Source: Algihabitans albus
GTDB taxonomy: Bacteria; Pseudomonadota; Alphaproteobacteria; Kiloniellales; DSM-21159
NCBI RefSeq assembly: GCF_003572205.1
Contig: NZ_QXNY01000010.1
Location: 62,001 to 126,000, forward strand
Direction: 5' to 3'
DNA length: 64,000 bases
The number at the start of each line of letters is the position of its first letter. The stretch's first letter is position 1. Position numbers and translations under genes: made by a program. The notes beneath the pieces are model-generated. The model was not told the DNA's origin, searched no databases, and was given only the letters and a program-made list of their open reading frames with translations. Positions 7,792 through 16,243 of this stretch are shown here, piece by piece.

Positions 7792-8565
7792 ATGGCCTTG
7801 CCGGGCGACCTTGAGGCTTTTCATCCGCATCTGGAACGTCTTCGTATCGAACCGGTGGCTGTGGAGGGCACCCTGCGGCAGGCCGACGAACGGTTTACCG
7901 CCTGTGTGGAAGGCACCCGTCGGCAATTCGAAATGCACGACTACCGAACGATGTATCGCGTGCCGATGCTCTACGACACGATGCTCTACGGATGGCTTCG
8001 CTGCCAGACGCCGCGACTGCTGGCGCAGCACTTCAAACGCCTGCTCGCGACCGCGTCCGATGCCGGACAGGAAGTCGCCATGCTGGAGGTCGGTGCCGGA
8101 TCCGGGGCTTTCGCCTCCGCCCTGCATCACGAACTCCCGGCCATCCGCATCCTCGGTCTCGACATCATCGAAGAAGCGAAACTCGCCGCCGCACGAGACA
8201 GGCCGGGGGCCTACGACGGCTACCTCGTGGCCGATCTCTGCAACATGTCCGAGGAAGCGGAGGCCCAGGTCGCGGCCTTCGCGCCGAACTGCGTCGGCGT
8301 CGCCTCGGCCACCGGCTGGGGCAATCACATCCCGGTCGCCGGTTTCGAGCAGGCCTTCGCCTACCTGCAGCCGAGGGGCTGGTTCATTTTCCACGTCAAA
8401 CCGAACGATCCCGACCCAGAGTGCGTGGCCCTGGTCGAGTGGATCGAGGCGAAACTGCGCAACGGCGAGATCGTCGACAGCGAGTCGGACCGCATCTTCC
8501 ACCGCTACGGAGTGACCGGCGAGGAAATCTACTACGAGTACGTAATCGGCCGGAAGGCAGCCTAG
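7792..8565 (+). CDS. Class I SAM-dependent methyltransferase
   Basis: A 257-residue protein with a SAM-binding motif I at LEVGAGSGAF (residues 98-107), an acidic motif II region LGLDIIEEAK, and a motif IV-like PNCVGVASATGWGN stretch. The ~90-residue N-terminal region (TMYRVPMLYDTMLYGWLRC) probably forms a substrate-binding cap. ATG 7792 is preceded by a strong AAAGGAG site; an in-frame start at 7663 lacks one. Small-molecule methylation is more likely than RNA or protein methylation, but no specific substrate can be assigned. Transcription ends at a strong hairpin just downstream. Confidence 0.82.
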   Translation: MALPGDLEAFHPHLERLRIEPVAVEGTLRQADERFTACVEGTRRQFEMHDYRTMYRVPMLYDTMLYGWLRCQTPRLLAQHFKRLLATASDAGQEVAMLEVGAGSGAFASALHHELPAIRILGLDIIEEAKLAAARDRPGAYDGYLVADLCNMSEEAEAQVAAFAPNCVGVASATGWGNHIPVAGFEQAFAYLQPRGWFIFHVKPNDPDPECVALVEWIEAKLRNGEIVDSESDRIFHRYGVTGEEIYYEYVIGRKAA

Positions 8566-8584
8566 AACCCAGGGCGCCCAAAGA

Positions 8585-8616
8585 CTTCGGGGCCGCCCAA
8601 TTGGACGGCCCCGAAG
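8585..8616. terminator. Bidirectional hairpin between methyltransferase and rpsI
   Basis: A perfect 11-bp stem cttcggggccg/cggccccgaag with a 10-nt loop lies between two convergent genes (stops at 8565 and 8641). No long T-run follows on either side, so it is a probable but not textbook rho-independent terminator. Confidence 0.7.
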
Positions 8617-8640
8617 CCAGTCGGTTGTCTTCGCCGGTGC

Positions 8641-9141
8641 CTAGCGCTTCGAGAACTGGAAGCTGCGGCGGGCCTTGGCTTTGCCGTACTTCTTGCGCTC
8701 GACTTCGCGGTCGTCGCGGGTCAGGAAGCCGCCCTGCTTCAGAACCGGACGCAGGTCGGGTTCGAAGTTGATCAAAGCGCGGCTGATGCCATGGCGCACC
8801 GCGCCCGCCTGCCCCGAAAGGCCGCCGCCGGTGACGGTACAGACCACGTCGAACTGGTCGACCCGGTTGGCAGCGCCGAAGGGCTGGTTGATGATCATGC
8901 GCAGCACCGGACGCGCGAAGTACACCTCCACCTCGCGCCGGTTGACGGTGATCTTGCCGCTGCCCGGCTTGACCCAGACGCGGGCCACGGCGTTCTTGCG
9001 CCGGCCCGTGGCGTAAGCGCGGCCCTGGGCGTCGAGCTTGGGCTCTGCCTGGACGGCATCCGCACTGGCGACGGCACCGGGTGCGACACCCGTGGCTTCG
9101 CCCAGCTGCGAGAGATCGGTGAGGGTCTGTTCCTCGGCCAT
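8641..9141 (-). CDS. rpsI: Small-subunit ribosomal protein S9 (uS9)
   Basis: A 166-residue S9. The conserved core begins at [20 protein letters not shown] and ends with the universal SFQFSKR tail, whose C-terminal Lys-Arg reaches the P-site tRNA. About 38 extra, mostly acidic/neutral residues precede the core (ATG 9141), longer than the 130-residue E. coli protein. The gene follows rplM by 7 bp, the classic L13-S9 operon. Confidence 0.97.
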   Translation of the reverse strand: MAEEQTLTDLSQLGEATGVAPGAVASADAVQAEPKLDAQGRAYATGRRKNAVARVWVKPGSGKITVNRREVEVYFARPVLRMIINQPFGAANRVDQFDVVCTVTGGGLSGQAGAVRHGISRALINFEPDLRPVLKQGGFLTRDDREVERKKYGKAKARRSFQFSKR

Positions 9142-9148
9142 GGAACCG

Positions 9149-9610
9149 TTAGCCTCGCTTGTTCTTCGGGTTCATCGCGGCGAAATCCATCGCCGTGGGC
9201 TGCTGCGCCTCGTGGGGATGCTCGCCACCGGCGTAGACGCGCAGGTTCTTCATCTGCGTACGTCCCAGCGGGCCGCGCGGCACCATGCGCTCGATCGCCT
9301 TGTAGATCACGCGCTCGGGGAAGCGTCCGGACAGGATCGCGTCCGCCGTGCGGTCCTTGATGCCGCCCGGATAGCCGGTGTGCCAGTAGTAGCGCTTCTG
9401 AAAGCGCTTCTTGCCGGTCATGCGCACCTTGGCGGCATTGACGATCACCACGTTGTCGCCGCAGTCCATATGCGGCGTGTAGGTGGCCTTGTGCTTGCCG
9501 CGCAGAATGTTCGCCACGCGACTCGCGAGCCGACCGAGCACAACGCCATCGGCATCGATGACGATCCACTGCTTGTCGATATCGGACGGCTTGGCTGAAA
9601 AGGTCTTCAT
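9149..9610 (-). CDS. rplM: Large-subunit ribosomal protein L13 (uL13)
   Basis: A 153-residue L13 starting at ATG 9610 ([20 protein letters not shown]). A longer in-frame start at 9703 would add unrelated residues and remove the leader. Conserved core blocks include [28 protein letters not shown] and MVPRGPLGR. It is an early-assembling 50S protein and, in E. coli, a feedback repressor of its own operon. First gene of rplM-rpsI. A sigma70-like promoter and a structured leader precede it. Confidence 0.97.
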   Translation of the reverse strand: MKTFSAKPSDIDKQWIVIDADGVVLGRLASRVANILRGKHKATYTPHMDCGDNVVIVNAAKVRMTGKKRFQKRYYWHTGYPGGIKDRTADAILSGRFPERVIYKAIERMVPRGPLGRTQMKNLRVYAGGEHPHEAQQPTAMDFAAMNPKNKRG

Positions 9611-9658
9611 CTTCGCCGGGTCCTGTTGGATCGGATGGGGTGACATGCGAAAAACGAG

Positions 9659-9698
9659 ACGGCGCGCCTTGCGGACCTGAAAATCCGCCGCGCGCCGT
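9659..9698 (-). promoter_or_regulatory. Structured rplM leader, candidate L13 autoregulatory element
   Basis: In the minus-strand 5' UTR an outer stem ACGGCGCG/CGCGCCGT (9691-9698 with 9659-9666) encloses an asymmetric internal loop (CG opposite AAGG) and an inner stem GCGGA/TCCGC with an 8-nt loop TTTTCAGG. It sits about 50 nt upstream of the rplM start and just downstream of the predicted promoter. L13 represses its own operon in E. coli, so an RNA operator is plausible; the specific structure is inference. Confidence 0.45.
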
Positions 9699-9705
9699 GG
9701 CAACT

Positions 9706-9734
9706 GAGATACGCAGGAGCGTCGGTGAAGTCAA
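9706..9734 (-). promoter_or_regulatory. Sigma70-like promoter for rplM-rpsI
   Basis: On the minus strand TTGACT (9734-9729) is followed after exactly 17 nt by TATCTC (9711-9706). The implied start of transcription, near 9699, gives a ~90-nt leader containing the hairpin described above. Confidence 0.55.
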
Positions 9735-9771
9735 TGGCAGAAAAGAGTTTGAAAATAGATGCTTACAATTT

Positions 9772-9787
9772 CGGTATTTTAATACCG
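9772..9787. promoter_or_regulatory. AT-rich palindrome upstream of the SDR gene
   Basis: cggtatt-tt-aataccg is a perfect 7-2-7 dyad in the AT-rich part of the divergent rplM/SDR spacer, 60 bp before the SDR start. It may be an operator or part of a promoter. Confidence 0.3.
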
Positions 9788-9846
9788 TCGCTCGATGCGC
9801 CAGCCACCCTGGGATCGCGCCGAGATTTGCAGGTAGGGGCCGAAGG

Positions 9847-10605
9847 ATGGATCTGACCCGCCGCCTCGCGGGCCGCGTCACCCTGGTGACGGGCGCGTCC
9901 GGGGGGATCGGCCAAGCCACGGTCGCCCGCCTGGCAGCCGAAGGCGCTCTTGTGGCGGCGAGCGACCTGACGGCGCCGGATCTGCCCGCGGCGGCGCTCA
10001 CCCTGGCGCTGGACGTGACCCGGCCCGGCGCTTGGGAGGCGGCGATTGCCCAAGTCCAAGACCGACTCGGTCCGCTCGATATCCTGATTAACGGCGCCGG
10101 TCTAGCGATCGCCAAGGATATCGAGACGACGACGCCCGAGGAGCTGCGCCGCAGCCTGGCGATCAATCTGGAAGGTCCCTTCTTCGGCCTGCAGGCCGGC
10201 ATCGCGGCCATGAAACGGCGTTCTGCGCCCCATGACGGCGTCATCGTCAGCCTGGCCTCGATCGCCGGACAGGTCGCGGCCGTGCCGCTGGCCGCCTACG
10301 GCGCCGCCAAGGCCGGACTGGTCGGTGCGACCAAGACCGCCGCGATCCACTGCGCCGAGGCCGGCTATCCGATCCGGGCGGTCGCGCTCTGCCCCGGCTT
10401 CGTGGAGACGGGCATGCTTTCGGGGATCGCCGGATCGCTCGGCGACACCGAGGCGATGCTCGGCAAGCTGGCGCGCCGCCAGCCGAACGGGCGGCTCGGC
10501 ACGCCGGAGGAGGTCGCGGCGGCCATTGCCTTCCTGGTCAGCGACGACGCGCGCGCGATCACAGGCGAAGCCCTGATCGCCGACGGCGGCTTCGTCGCAC
10601 GGTGA
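9847..10605 (+). CDS. SDR family oxidoreductase
   Basis: A 252-residue classical short-chain dehydrogenase/reductase. The cofactor motif TGASGGIG is at residues 15-22, INGAG at 81-85, and the catalytic Ser138, Tyr151 and Lys155 are in SIAGQVAAVPLAAYGAAKAG. The C-terminal ITGEALIADGGF signature is typical. The absence of a basic residue in the glycine motif does not settle NAD versus NADP use. ATG 9847 is preceded by AGGGG; an in-frame start at 9640 would extend through the rplM promoter. Substrate unknown. The VOC gene follows by 64 bp. Confidence 0.9.
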   Translation: MDLTRRLAGRVTLVTGASGGIGQATVARLAAEGALVAASDLTAPDLPAAALTLALDVTRPGAWEAAIAQVQDRLGPLDILINGAGLAIAKDIETTTPEELRRSLAINLEGPFFGLQAGIAAMKRRSAPHDGVIVSLASIAGQVAAVPLAAYGAAKAGLVGATKTAAIHCAEAGYPIRAVALCPGFVETGMLSGIAGSLGDTEAMLGKLARRQPNGRLGTPEEVAAAIAFLVSDDARAITGEALIADGGFVAR

Positions 10606-10669
10606 AAACCGCACGGAGAAGGTCGCACGATGACAATCAAACGATGAGAATCGACGGGAGCTCGATGTC

Positions 10670-11029
10670 ATGACACCCGCTGTCACCGCAATCTCAGCCA
10701 TCACCCTGGCAACCCACGACATGCCGCGCGCGGTCGGTTTTTACGAGAAGCTGGGTTTCGCCCCGACCTACGGCGGCGCGGACTCGGACTTCACCTCCTT
10801 TCAGGCCGGCAGCGGCTTTCTCAACCTCATTGTCGCCGACCCGAAACAGCCGCTGCCGTGGTGGGGCCGCGCCATCTTCCACGTCGAGAATGTGGATGCC
10901 TTCCATGCACGCGCCGTCGCGAAAGGCCTGTCGCCGCTCTTCGCACCGGAAGACGCGCCCTGGGGCGAACGCTACTTCCACATCGCCGATCCCGACGGCC
11001 ACGAACTCAGCTTCGCCAAGCCCCTGTAA
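10670..11029 (+). CDS. VOC superfamily (glyoxalase/bleomycin-resistance-like) protein
   Basis: A 119-residue single-chain VOC fold. It begins with ISAITLATHDMPRAVGFYEK (first beta-alpha-beta-beta module) and ends with WGERYFHIADPDGHELSFAK, the usual metal-ligand strand. Potential ligands are His15, the His in AIFHVENVD, and Glu in the terminal HELSF. Members include glyoxalases, dioxygenases and drug-binding proteins, and this one cannot be placed more exactly. GGGAG precedes the ATG. It is probably co-transcribed with the SDR gene. Confidence 0.82.
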   Translation: MTPAVTAISAITLATHDMPRAVGFYEKLGFAPTYGGADSDFTSFQAGSGFLNLIVADPKQPLPWWGRAIFHVENVDAFHARAVAKGLSPLFAPEDAPWGERYFHIADPDGHELSFAKPL

Positions 11030-11183
11030 GCCCTTTCTTGGCGGCCCCCCGGTGCCGCGCTACAGTCCGACGGCCTGCGCTGAGGTGCAGGCCAAACAAC
11101 GAGGGTGGTCGTCCTGTCGCCGGGAGCGCGATTGCGAACGGCCGCTCACTGGGATGGTTTTGGGGATCAGGGAGCGAGATTTC

Positions 11184-12359
11184 ATGACAGGTAAGCTTTT
11201 GGTTGCCATGGCAGCGACGGCCTTGGCGTTGGGCGGGGCTGCGGCCGCCACCGCGCAAGACGCCTCGGTCAAGATCGGCATGCTCACCACCTTGTCCGGC
11301 GGCGGCAGCGCGCTGGGCATCGACGTGCGCGACGGCTTCCTGCTGGCGGTCGAACAGGAGGGCGGCACGCTGGGCGGCGTTCCGGTCGAGGTGATCGTCG
11401 AGGACGATGCGCGCAAGCCCGACATCGCCAAGGAGATCGCCGACCGCATGGTCGAGCGCGACGAGGTCGACATCATGACCGGCCTGATCTTCTCGAACCT
11501 CGCCATCGCCGTGGTGCCGAGCGTGCTGCGCGACGAGGTGATCTACATCAGCGCCAATGCCGGCCCCTCGCAGCTCGCCGGGCGCGGCTGCCACGAGAAC
11601 TATTTCAACGTCGCTTGGCAGAACGACAACCTGCACGAGGCGATGGGCAAGTACGTCTTCGATCAAGGCTTCCGCAAACCCTTCATCCTGGCCCCCAACT
11701 ACCCGGCGGGTCAGGACGCGCTGACCGGCTTCAAGCGCTTCTACACCGGCGAGCTGGCCGGCGAGCTCTACACCCAGCTCGGCCAGACGGACTATGCCGC
11801 CGAGCTGGCGCAGATCCGCGCCGCCGATCCGGATGCCGTCTTCTTCTTCCTGCCGGGCGGCATGGGAATCAGCTTCATCCGGCAGTACGACCAAGCCGGA
11901 CTGAGCGGCCAGCTGCCCCTGTTCGGCCCTGCCTTCAGCTTCGATCAGGCGATTCTGGGCGCGGTCGGCGAGTCGGCGGTCGGCGTGATCAATTCGTCCC
12001 AGTGGAACAAGGACCTCGACAACGCGGCAAACGCGGAGTTCGTGGCGGCTTTCCAAGAGGCCTACGACCGCCTGCCCTCGCTCTACGCCAGCCAGGGCTA
12101 CGATACCGCCCGTCTGATCGCCGCAGCGCTGGCCGAGACCGGCGGCACCGACGACCTGGAGGCCTTCAGGGCCTCGGTGAAAGCCGCCAATTTCGAGTCG
12201 GTGCGCGGAGAGTTCCGCTTCGGCAACAACAACCACCCGATCCAGAACATCTATGTCCGCGAGGTGGTGATGGAGGACGGAGCCTTGACCAACCGCACGG
12301 TCGGCCGTGCTTTCGCCGGCCATCAGGACGCCTACGCCACCGAGTGCGGTCTGGAGTAG
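11184..12359 (+). CDS. LIV-type ABC transporter periplasmic solute-binding protein
   Basis: A 391-residue periplasmic-binding protein of the leucine-binding type I fold. The signal peptide ends near ATAQ (residue 25), and the mature protein begins VKIGMLTTLSGGGSALGIDV. The VTG-like core, a GRGCHENYF disulfide-type loop and the late YASQGYDTARLIAAAL segment are visible. The sequence style resembles LivK-like receptors for aromatic acids, but ligand is inference. ATG 11184 follows GGGAG; the upstream in-frame region overlaps the VOC gene and is not coding. It is separated from the livHMGF genes by a hydroxylase pair and a LysR regulator, yet no other receptor is present. Confidence 0.9.
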   Translation: MTGKLLVAMAATALALGGAAAATAQDASVKIGMLTTLSGGGSALGIDVRDGFLLAVEQEGGTLGGVPVEVIVEDDARKPDIAKEIADRMVERDEVDIMTGLIFSNLAIAVVPSVLRDEVIYISANAGPSQLAGRGCHENYFNVAWQNDNLHEAMGKYVFDQGFRKPFILAPNYPAGQDALTGFKRFYTGELAGELYTQLGQTDYAAELAQIRAADPDAVFFFLPGGMGISFIRQYDQAGLSGQLPLFGPAFSFDQAILGAVGESAVGVINSSQWNKDLDNAANAEFVAAFQEAYDRLPSLYASQGYDTARLIAAALAETGGTDDLEAFRASVKAANFESVRGEFRFGNNNHPIQNIYVREVVMEDGALTNRTVGRAFAGHQDAYATECGLE

Positions 12360-12385
12360 CGCCTAAAGGGACGGCCGAAACAGAT

Positions 12386-12411
12386 CGGGCGGAGCCACCC
12401 GGCTCCGCCCG
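12386..12411. terminator. Bidirectional terminator between solute receptor and hydroxylase genes
   Basis: A perfect 11-bp GC-rich stem cgggcggagcc/ggctccgcccg with a 4-nt loop lies between two convergent genes (stops at 12359 and 12435). There is no T-run, but the position and stability fit a shared terminator. Confidence 0.7.
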
Positions 12412-12434
12412 AACGCCTCAGTCGGTCTTAGCTG

Positions 12435-14654
12435 TCAGGTCGTGAGACCCTTCTCGAAGGGCAGCTCGCGGACCCGACGGCCGGTGGCCCGGTAGACCGC
12501 ATTGGCGACGGCCGGACCGATCGGCGGGGTGCCCGGCTCGCCCACACCGGTCGGCGAGGCCGGGCTGTCGACGATGACGACCTCGACCTCCGGCATCTGC
12601 GAAATGCGCAGCGGCCTGTAGCCGTCGTAGTTGCCCTGATCGACTTCGCCGGCGATCAGGGTCAGCTCTTCCTGCAGGATGGAACCCAGACCGAAGCCGA
12701 TACCGCCCTCCATCTGCGCCCGGATGGTGTCGGGATTGATCGGCACGCCGCAGTCGACGGCGCAGACCACCTTGTGGACCCGCACCTGGCCGTCCTCCAC
12801 CGAGACCTCCGCGACCTGGGCCACGTAACTGGCGAAACTCTCGTGCACGGACACGCCGTGGAAGTGGCCCTCGGGCAGATCCTCGCCCCAGCCGGCGCGC
12901 TCGGCGGCAAGGCGCAGCACCTCGGCATGGCGCGGATGGTCCTGCAGCAGATCGAGACGGAACTGCACCGGATCGGCGCCCACCGCCTCGGCGACCTCGT
13001 CCAGGAAGACCTCGGTGGCATAGGCGGTGTGGGTCGAGCCCACGGCACGCCACCAGAGCACCGGCACCTTGACGTCGGTGGTGGTCAGGCCGACCCGTAG
13101 ATTGGGGATCGCATAGGGCAGCGTGGACGAGCCTTCGACGGAGGTATTGTCGATTCCGTTCTGGATCAGGCCCTCGAAGGGCGTGCCGGAGACGATCGAC
13201 TGCCCGACGATATGGTTGTCCCAGGCGATCAGCCGCCCGTCGGCATCCAGGCCGGCGCGGAGGCGATGGACATAGGCGGGGCGGTAGCGACCGCCGCGCA
13301 TGTCGTTCTCGCGCGTCCACTGCACCTTCACCGGCGCCCGCCAATCCAGCGCCTTTGCCACGGAGACGGCCTCGGCCACCACGTCGCCGTCGCCGACCGC
13401 GCGGCGTCCGAAGCTGCCGCCGGTCTTGAGCACGTGCATCTTGACCCGCTCCGGCGGAAGCTCGGCGATCTGCGAGGAGAGGTATTGGTAGAAGCCCGGA
13501 ATCTGGTGACCGCCCCAGACCTCAAGCGTGCCCTCCTCGGTCATGTGCGCGACGGCATTCAGGGGCTCGAGCGCGGCATGGGCCAGGAAGGGAAACTCGT
13601 AGCGCGCCTCGATCACCCGGTCGGCCTCGGCCAAGGCGGCCTCGACGTCGCCGTCGTCGCGCGCCAGGGCCATCGGTTCCTGCCCCGCCAACTCGCGGTA
13701 CTCAGACAGAATCTCCGCCGATCCCCGAGTCTCGGCTTCGCTCTCATCCCACTCCGCCTCGACGGCGTAGGTCGCGTTGATCGCCGACCAGGTATCCTCT
13801 GCCACCACCGCGATGCCGCGCGGCACGGCGACCACCTCGACCACGCCCGGCATGGCCTTGGCCGCCTCGCCGTCGAAGCTGACGAGCTTGGCGCCGAACT
13901 TCGGCGGATGGATCATCGTGGCGGTCAGCATGCCGGGCAGCTGCACGTCGAGGGTGAAGTCCTGGGTGCCGTTGGTCTTGCCGACCCGGTCGTAGCGCAG
14001 GACATCGGGGTTGCCGATCTGGCGCCATTCCTCCGGCGTCTTCAAGGCGACGTCGCTCGGCACCGCGACGGCCGCAGCGGCGGCGGCAAGCGCACCGTAG
14101 GTGGACTCGTTACCGCTCGCGGCGTGGCGCAGAACGCCGGCCTCGGCTTCGATCTCTTCGGCGGGCACGCCCCAGGCCTCGGCGGCCGCGGTCTTCAGCA
14201 TCGCCTTCGCCGTGGCCCCGGCCTGGCGATAGCGGTCCCAGGAGGTCGCCATCGAGGTGGAACCGCCGGTGCCCTGTGCCGCCCCGCCCCAGGCCAGGTT
14301 GCCGTAGACGTCGAGACTGCCGCTGGCGCCGACCACTTGGACGTCGTTCCAGTCGCAGTCCAATTCCTCGACCACCAGAGTGGCGAGCCCGTGATAGGAG
14401 CCCTGGCCCATCTCGAACTGAGACGAGAGCACGGTCACGCGACCGTCCCCGGCGATCTCCACGTAACTCTGGAAGGGGTTGCCGGCCTCCGTCGCCGCGC
14501 CGCCGTCGGCTGCCAGCGGCAAAGCCTTGAAACCGACCGTCAGACCGGTTCCGGCGGCGGCGGCGCCAATCAGGAACCGACGGCGGGAAACAGCCGCGCT
14601 CATCAGCTTGTTGGGCAATCTCGTTGCATGGGGTGACATTGCGTGGGGCAACAT
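12435..14654 (-). CDS. Molybdopterin-binding subunit of an IorB-like hydroxylase (xanthine dehydrogenase family)
   Basis: A 739-residue large subunit of the isoquinoline 1-oxidoreductase/aldehyde dehydrogenase branch. A twin-arginine-like SRRRFLIGAAAAG (Arg24-Arg26) followed by a hydrophobic stretch suggests Tat export with its small partner. Moco-binding blocks are visible: SQFEMGQGSYHGLATLVVEE, GGSFGRRAVGD, and the C-terminal GVGEPGTPPIGPAVANA, which carries the expected catalytic Glu. ATG 14654 has GGAGG eight nt upstream, better than ATG 14603. It lies 3 bp after the 2Fe-2S gene. It should hydroxylate an N-heterocycle or aldehyde using water as the oxygen source; substrate unknown. Confidence 0.9.
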   Translation of the reverse strand: MLPHAMSPHATRLPNKLMSAAVSRRRFLIGAAAAGTGLTVGFKALPLAADGGAATEAGNPFQSYVEIAGDGRVTVLSSQFEMGQGSYHGLATLVVEELDCDWNDVQVVGASGSLDVYGNLAWGGAAQGTGGSTSMATSWDRYRQAGATAKAMLKTAAAEAWGVPAEEIEAEAGVLRHAASGNESTYGALAAAAAAVAVPSDVALKTPEEWRQIGNPDVLRYDRVGKTNGTQDFTLDVQLPGMLTATMIHPPKFGAKLVSFDGEAAKAMPGVVEVVAVPRGIAVVAEDTWSAINATYAVEAEWDESEAETRGSAEILSEYRELAGQEPMALARDDGDVEAALAEADRVIEARYEFPFLAHAALEPLNAVAHMTEEGTLEVWGGHQIPGFYQYLSSQIAELPPERVKMHVLKTGGSFGRRAVGDGDVVAEAVSVAKALDWRAPVKVQWTRENDMRGGRYRPAYVHRLRAGLDADGRLIAWDNHIVGQSIVSGTPFEGLIQNGIDNTSVEGSSTLPYAIPNLRVGLTTTDVKVPVLWWRAVGSTHTAYATEVFLDEVAEAVGADPVQFRLDLLQDHPRHAEVLRLAAERAGWGEDLPEGHFHGVSVHESFASYVAQVAEVSVEDGQVRVHKVVCAVDCGVPINPDTIRAQMEGGIGFGLGSILQEELTLIAGEVDQGNYDGYRPLRISQMPEVEVVIVDSPASPTGVGEPGTPPIGPAVANAVYRATGRRVRELPFEKGLTT

Positions 14655-14657
14655 GGC

Positions 14658-15116
14658 CTAGGCCTCCAGTCGACGGGATGCTTCGTGGATCGCGGCGCGG
14701 ATGCGGTGATAGGTGGCGCAGCGGCAGAGATTGCCCTCGAGCGCGCCGTCGATGTCGGAATCGCTCGGGCTCGGCGTCTCCGACAGCAGGGAGACGGCAG
14801 CCATGATCTGACCCGACTGGCAGTAGCCGCACTGAGGCACGTCCAGGTCCGCCCAGACCTGCTGCACGGTCGCGGCCAAGTCGCCGGAGAGTCCCTCGAT
14901 CGTGGTGATCGAGGCGCCTTCGATATCGCCGACGAAAGTCTGGCAAGACCGGACGGGGAAGCCGTCCAGATGAACAGTGCAGGCCCCGCATTGAGCGAGA
15001 CCGCAGCCGAACTTCGTACCGGTCAATCCGGCCTTTTCTCTGAGGGCCCACAACAATGGCATGTTGGGATCGGCATCGAGACTCGTCTCTTCGCCGTTCA
15101 AGGTGAAGCTGACCAT
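14658..15116 (-). CDS. (2Fe-2S)-binding subunit, IorA-like
   Basis: A 152-residue electron-transfer subunit. The plant-ferredoxin-type cluster uses Cys38, Cys43, Cys46 and Cys58 (GCGLAQCGACTVHLDG). The second, alpha-helical cluster uses Cys96, Cys99, Cys131 and Cys133 (CGYCQSGQ and LCRCATYHRIR). Both full sets are intact, so the subunit should be functional. The start is ATG 15116, with AGGAGAGAG upstream; the in-frame ATG at 15155 lacks such a site. First gene of the operon with the molybdopterin subunit and divergent from a LysR regulator. Electrons probably pass to a membrane cytochrome encoded elsewhere. Confidence 0.93.
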   Translation of the reverse strand: MVSFTLNGEETSLDADPNMPLLWALREKAGLTGTKFGCGLAQCGACTVHLDGFPVRSCQTFVGDIEGASITTIEGLSGDLAATVQQVWADLDVPQCGYCQSGQIMAAVSLLSETPSPSDSDIDGALEGNLCRCATYHRIRAAIHEASRRLEA

Positions 15117-15157
15117 CGACTCTCTCCTGGCTATGACGTGCTTATGCGCATTCAACC

Positions 15158-15209
15158 ATTCATGTGGCGCCGCAGCGAAGAATGACTAGATCTCTCAAAG
15201 TGCATGAAT
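15158..15209. promoter_or_regulatory. Divergent iorAB/lysR control region with inverted repeat
   Basis: The 112-bp spacer is richer in A/T than its surroundings and holds inverted arms attcatg (15158-15164) and catgaat (15203-15209), 38 bp apart. LysR regulators commonly bind such spaced sites between themselves and a divergent target. Assignment as the operator is inference. Confidence 0.3.
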
Positions 15210-15228
15210 TATTCGATATGGCTCAGGA

Positions 15229-16128
15229 ATGGATCGGGATCTTCTTATACATTTGCCGACCGTGCTCACGGTCGCGCGGCGTGGCGGCTTCGCGTCGGCT
15301 GCGGCGGAACTCGGCATCAGCCCCTCGGCGGTCAGCCACGCCGTCAAGACGGTGGAGCAGCGTATGGGCGTGCAGCTCTTCGCCCGCACCACCCGCAACG
15401 TCGCTCTGACCGAAGCGGGGCATCGGTTCGTCGAAGCCACCGCGCCGGCGCTCAAGTCGCTTTCCGACAGCTTCGACTTGCTGCGCGCGGACCAGGGCCG
15501 CGTCGCGGGGCTGCTGCGGCTCAACGTACCGCGAGTCGCCCAGCCGCTCTGCATCACGCCGGTGCTGCCGGAGATGGCGCGGCGCTACCCGGACCTCCGG
15601 GTCGAGATCTACAGCGACGACACCATGGCGAACATCGTCACCGACGGCTTCGACGCCGGCGTCCGGCTGGGCAACATGATCGCTCAGGATATGGTGGCGG
15701 TCCGCCTCACACCCCCCCTCCGGATCATCATCGTCGCCACGCCCAGCTACCTCGCGGCGCGCGGCACACCAGAGGATCTGGCGGATCTGCAGAGGCACAA
15801 CTGCGTCACCTACCGCATGCCGAGTGGCGGCGTCTACCGTTGGAACCTTCAGGACAAAGGCGTCGAGCTGGCGCTCGAGACGCCCGGATCGGTCGTGATC
15901 AACGACTTCGTCTACGCGCGGGACCTCGCTTTGTCCGGCCTCGGCCTCGTCTACATCTTCGAGCCTCTGGTTGCCGAGGATCTGGCCGCGGGCCAGCTGG
16001 TCGAGGTGCTGCCGGACAAGGGTATCCAGGAAGACGGCCTTTTCCTCTACTTCCCCCAACGCGCCCAGCAGACGCCCAAACTGCGCGCCTTCATCGAAAC
16101 GGCGCGCGCGCTGCTGCCCGGTATCTGA
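15229..16128 (+). CDS. LysR family transcriptional regulator
   Basis: A 299-residue LTTR. The N-terminal winged helix-turn-helix (GGFASAAAELGISPSAVSHA) is followed by LTEAGHRFVE and a periplasmic-binding-like effector domain (about residues 90-295) with the usual LRLNVPRVAQP opening. The gene diverges from the 2Fe-2S/molybdopterin hydroxylase operon. It is followed after 115 bp by the LIV permease genes, so it may control one or both. A co-inducer related to the hydroxylase substrate would be expected. The start ATG 15229 is directly preceded by CAGGA. Confidence 0.92.
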   Translation: MDRDLLIHLPTVLTVARRGGFASAAAELGISPSAVSHAVKTVEQRMGVQLFARTTRNVALTEAGHRFVEATAPALKSLSDSFDLLRADQGRVAGLLRLNVPRVAQPLCITPVLPEMARRYPDLRVEIYSDDTMANIVTDGFDAGVRLGNMIAQDMVAVRLTPPLRIIIVATPSYLAARGTPEDLADLQRHNCVTYRMPSGGVYRWNLQDKGVELALETPGSVVINDFVYARDLALSGLGLVYIFEPLVAEDLAAGQLVEVLPDKGIQEDGLFLYFPQRAQQTPKLRAFIETARALLPGI

Positions 16129-16243
16129 GGGTCGGTAGAGGATACTGCGGGCCTTGACCGCAGCGCCGGCTTCCCGGACCTTGACGGCGCCTTTACCGCA
16201 ACCCGCCCATCTCCAGCCCTCTCTCCCGCCTTTCGTCCGGTCG

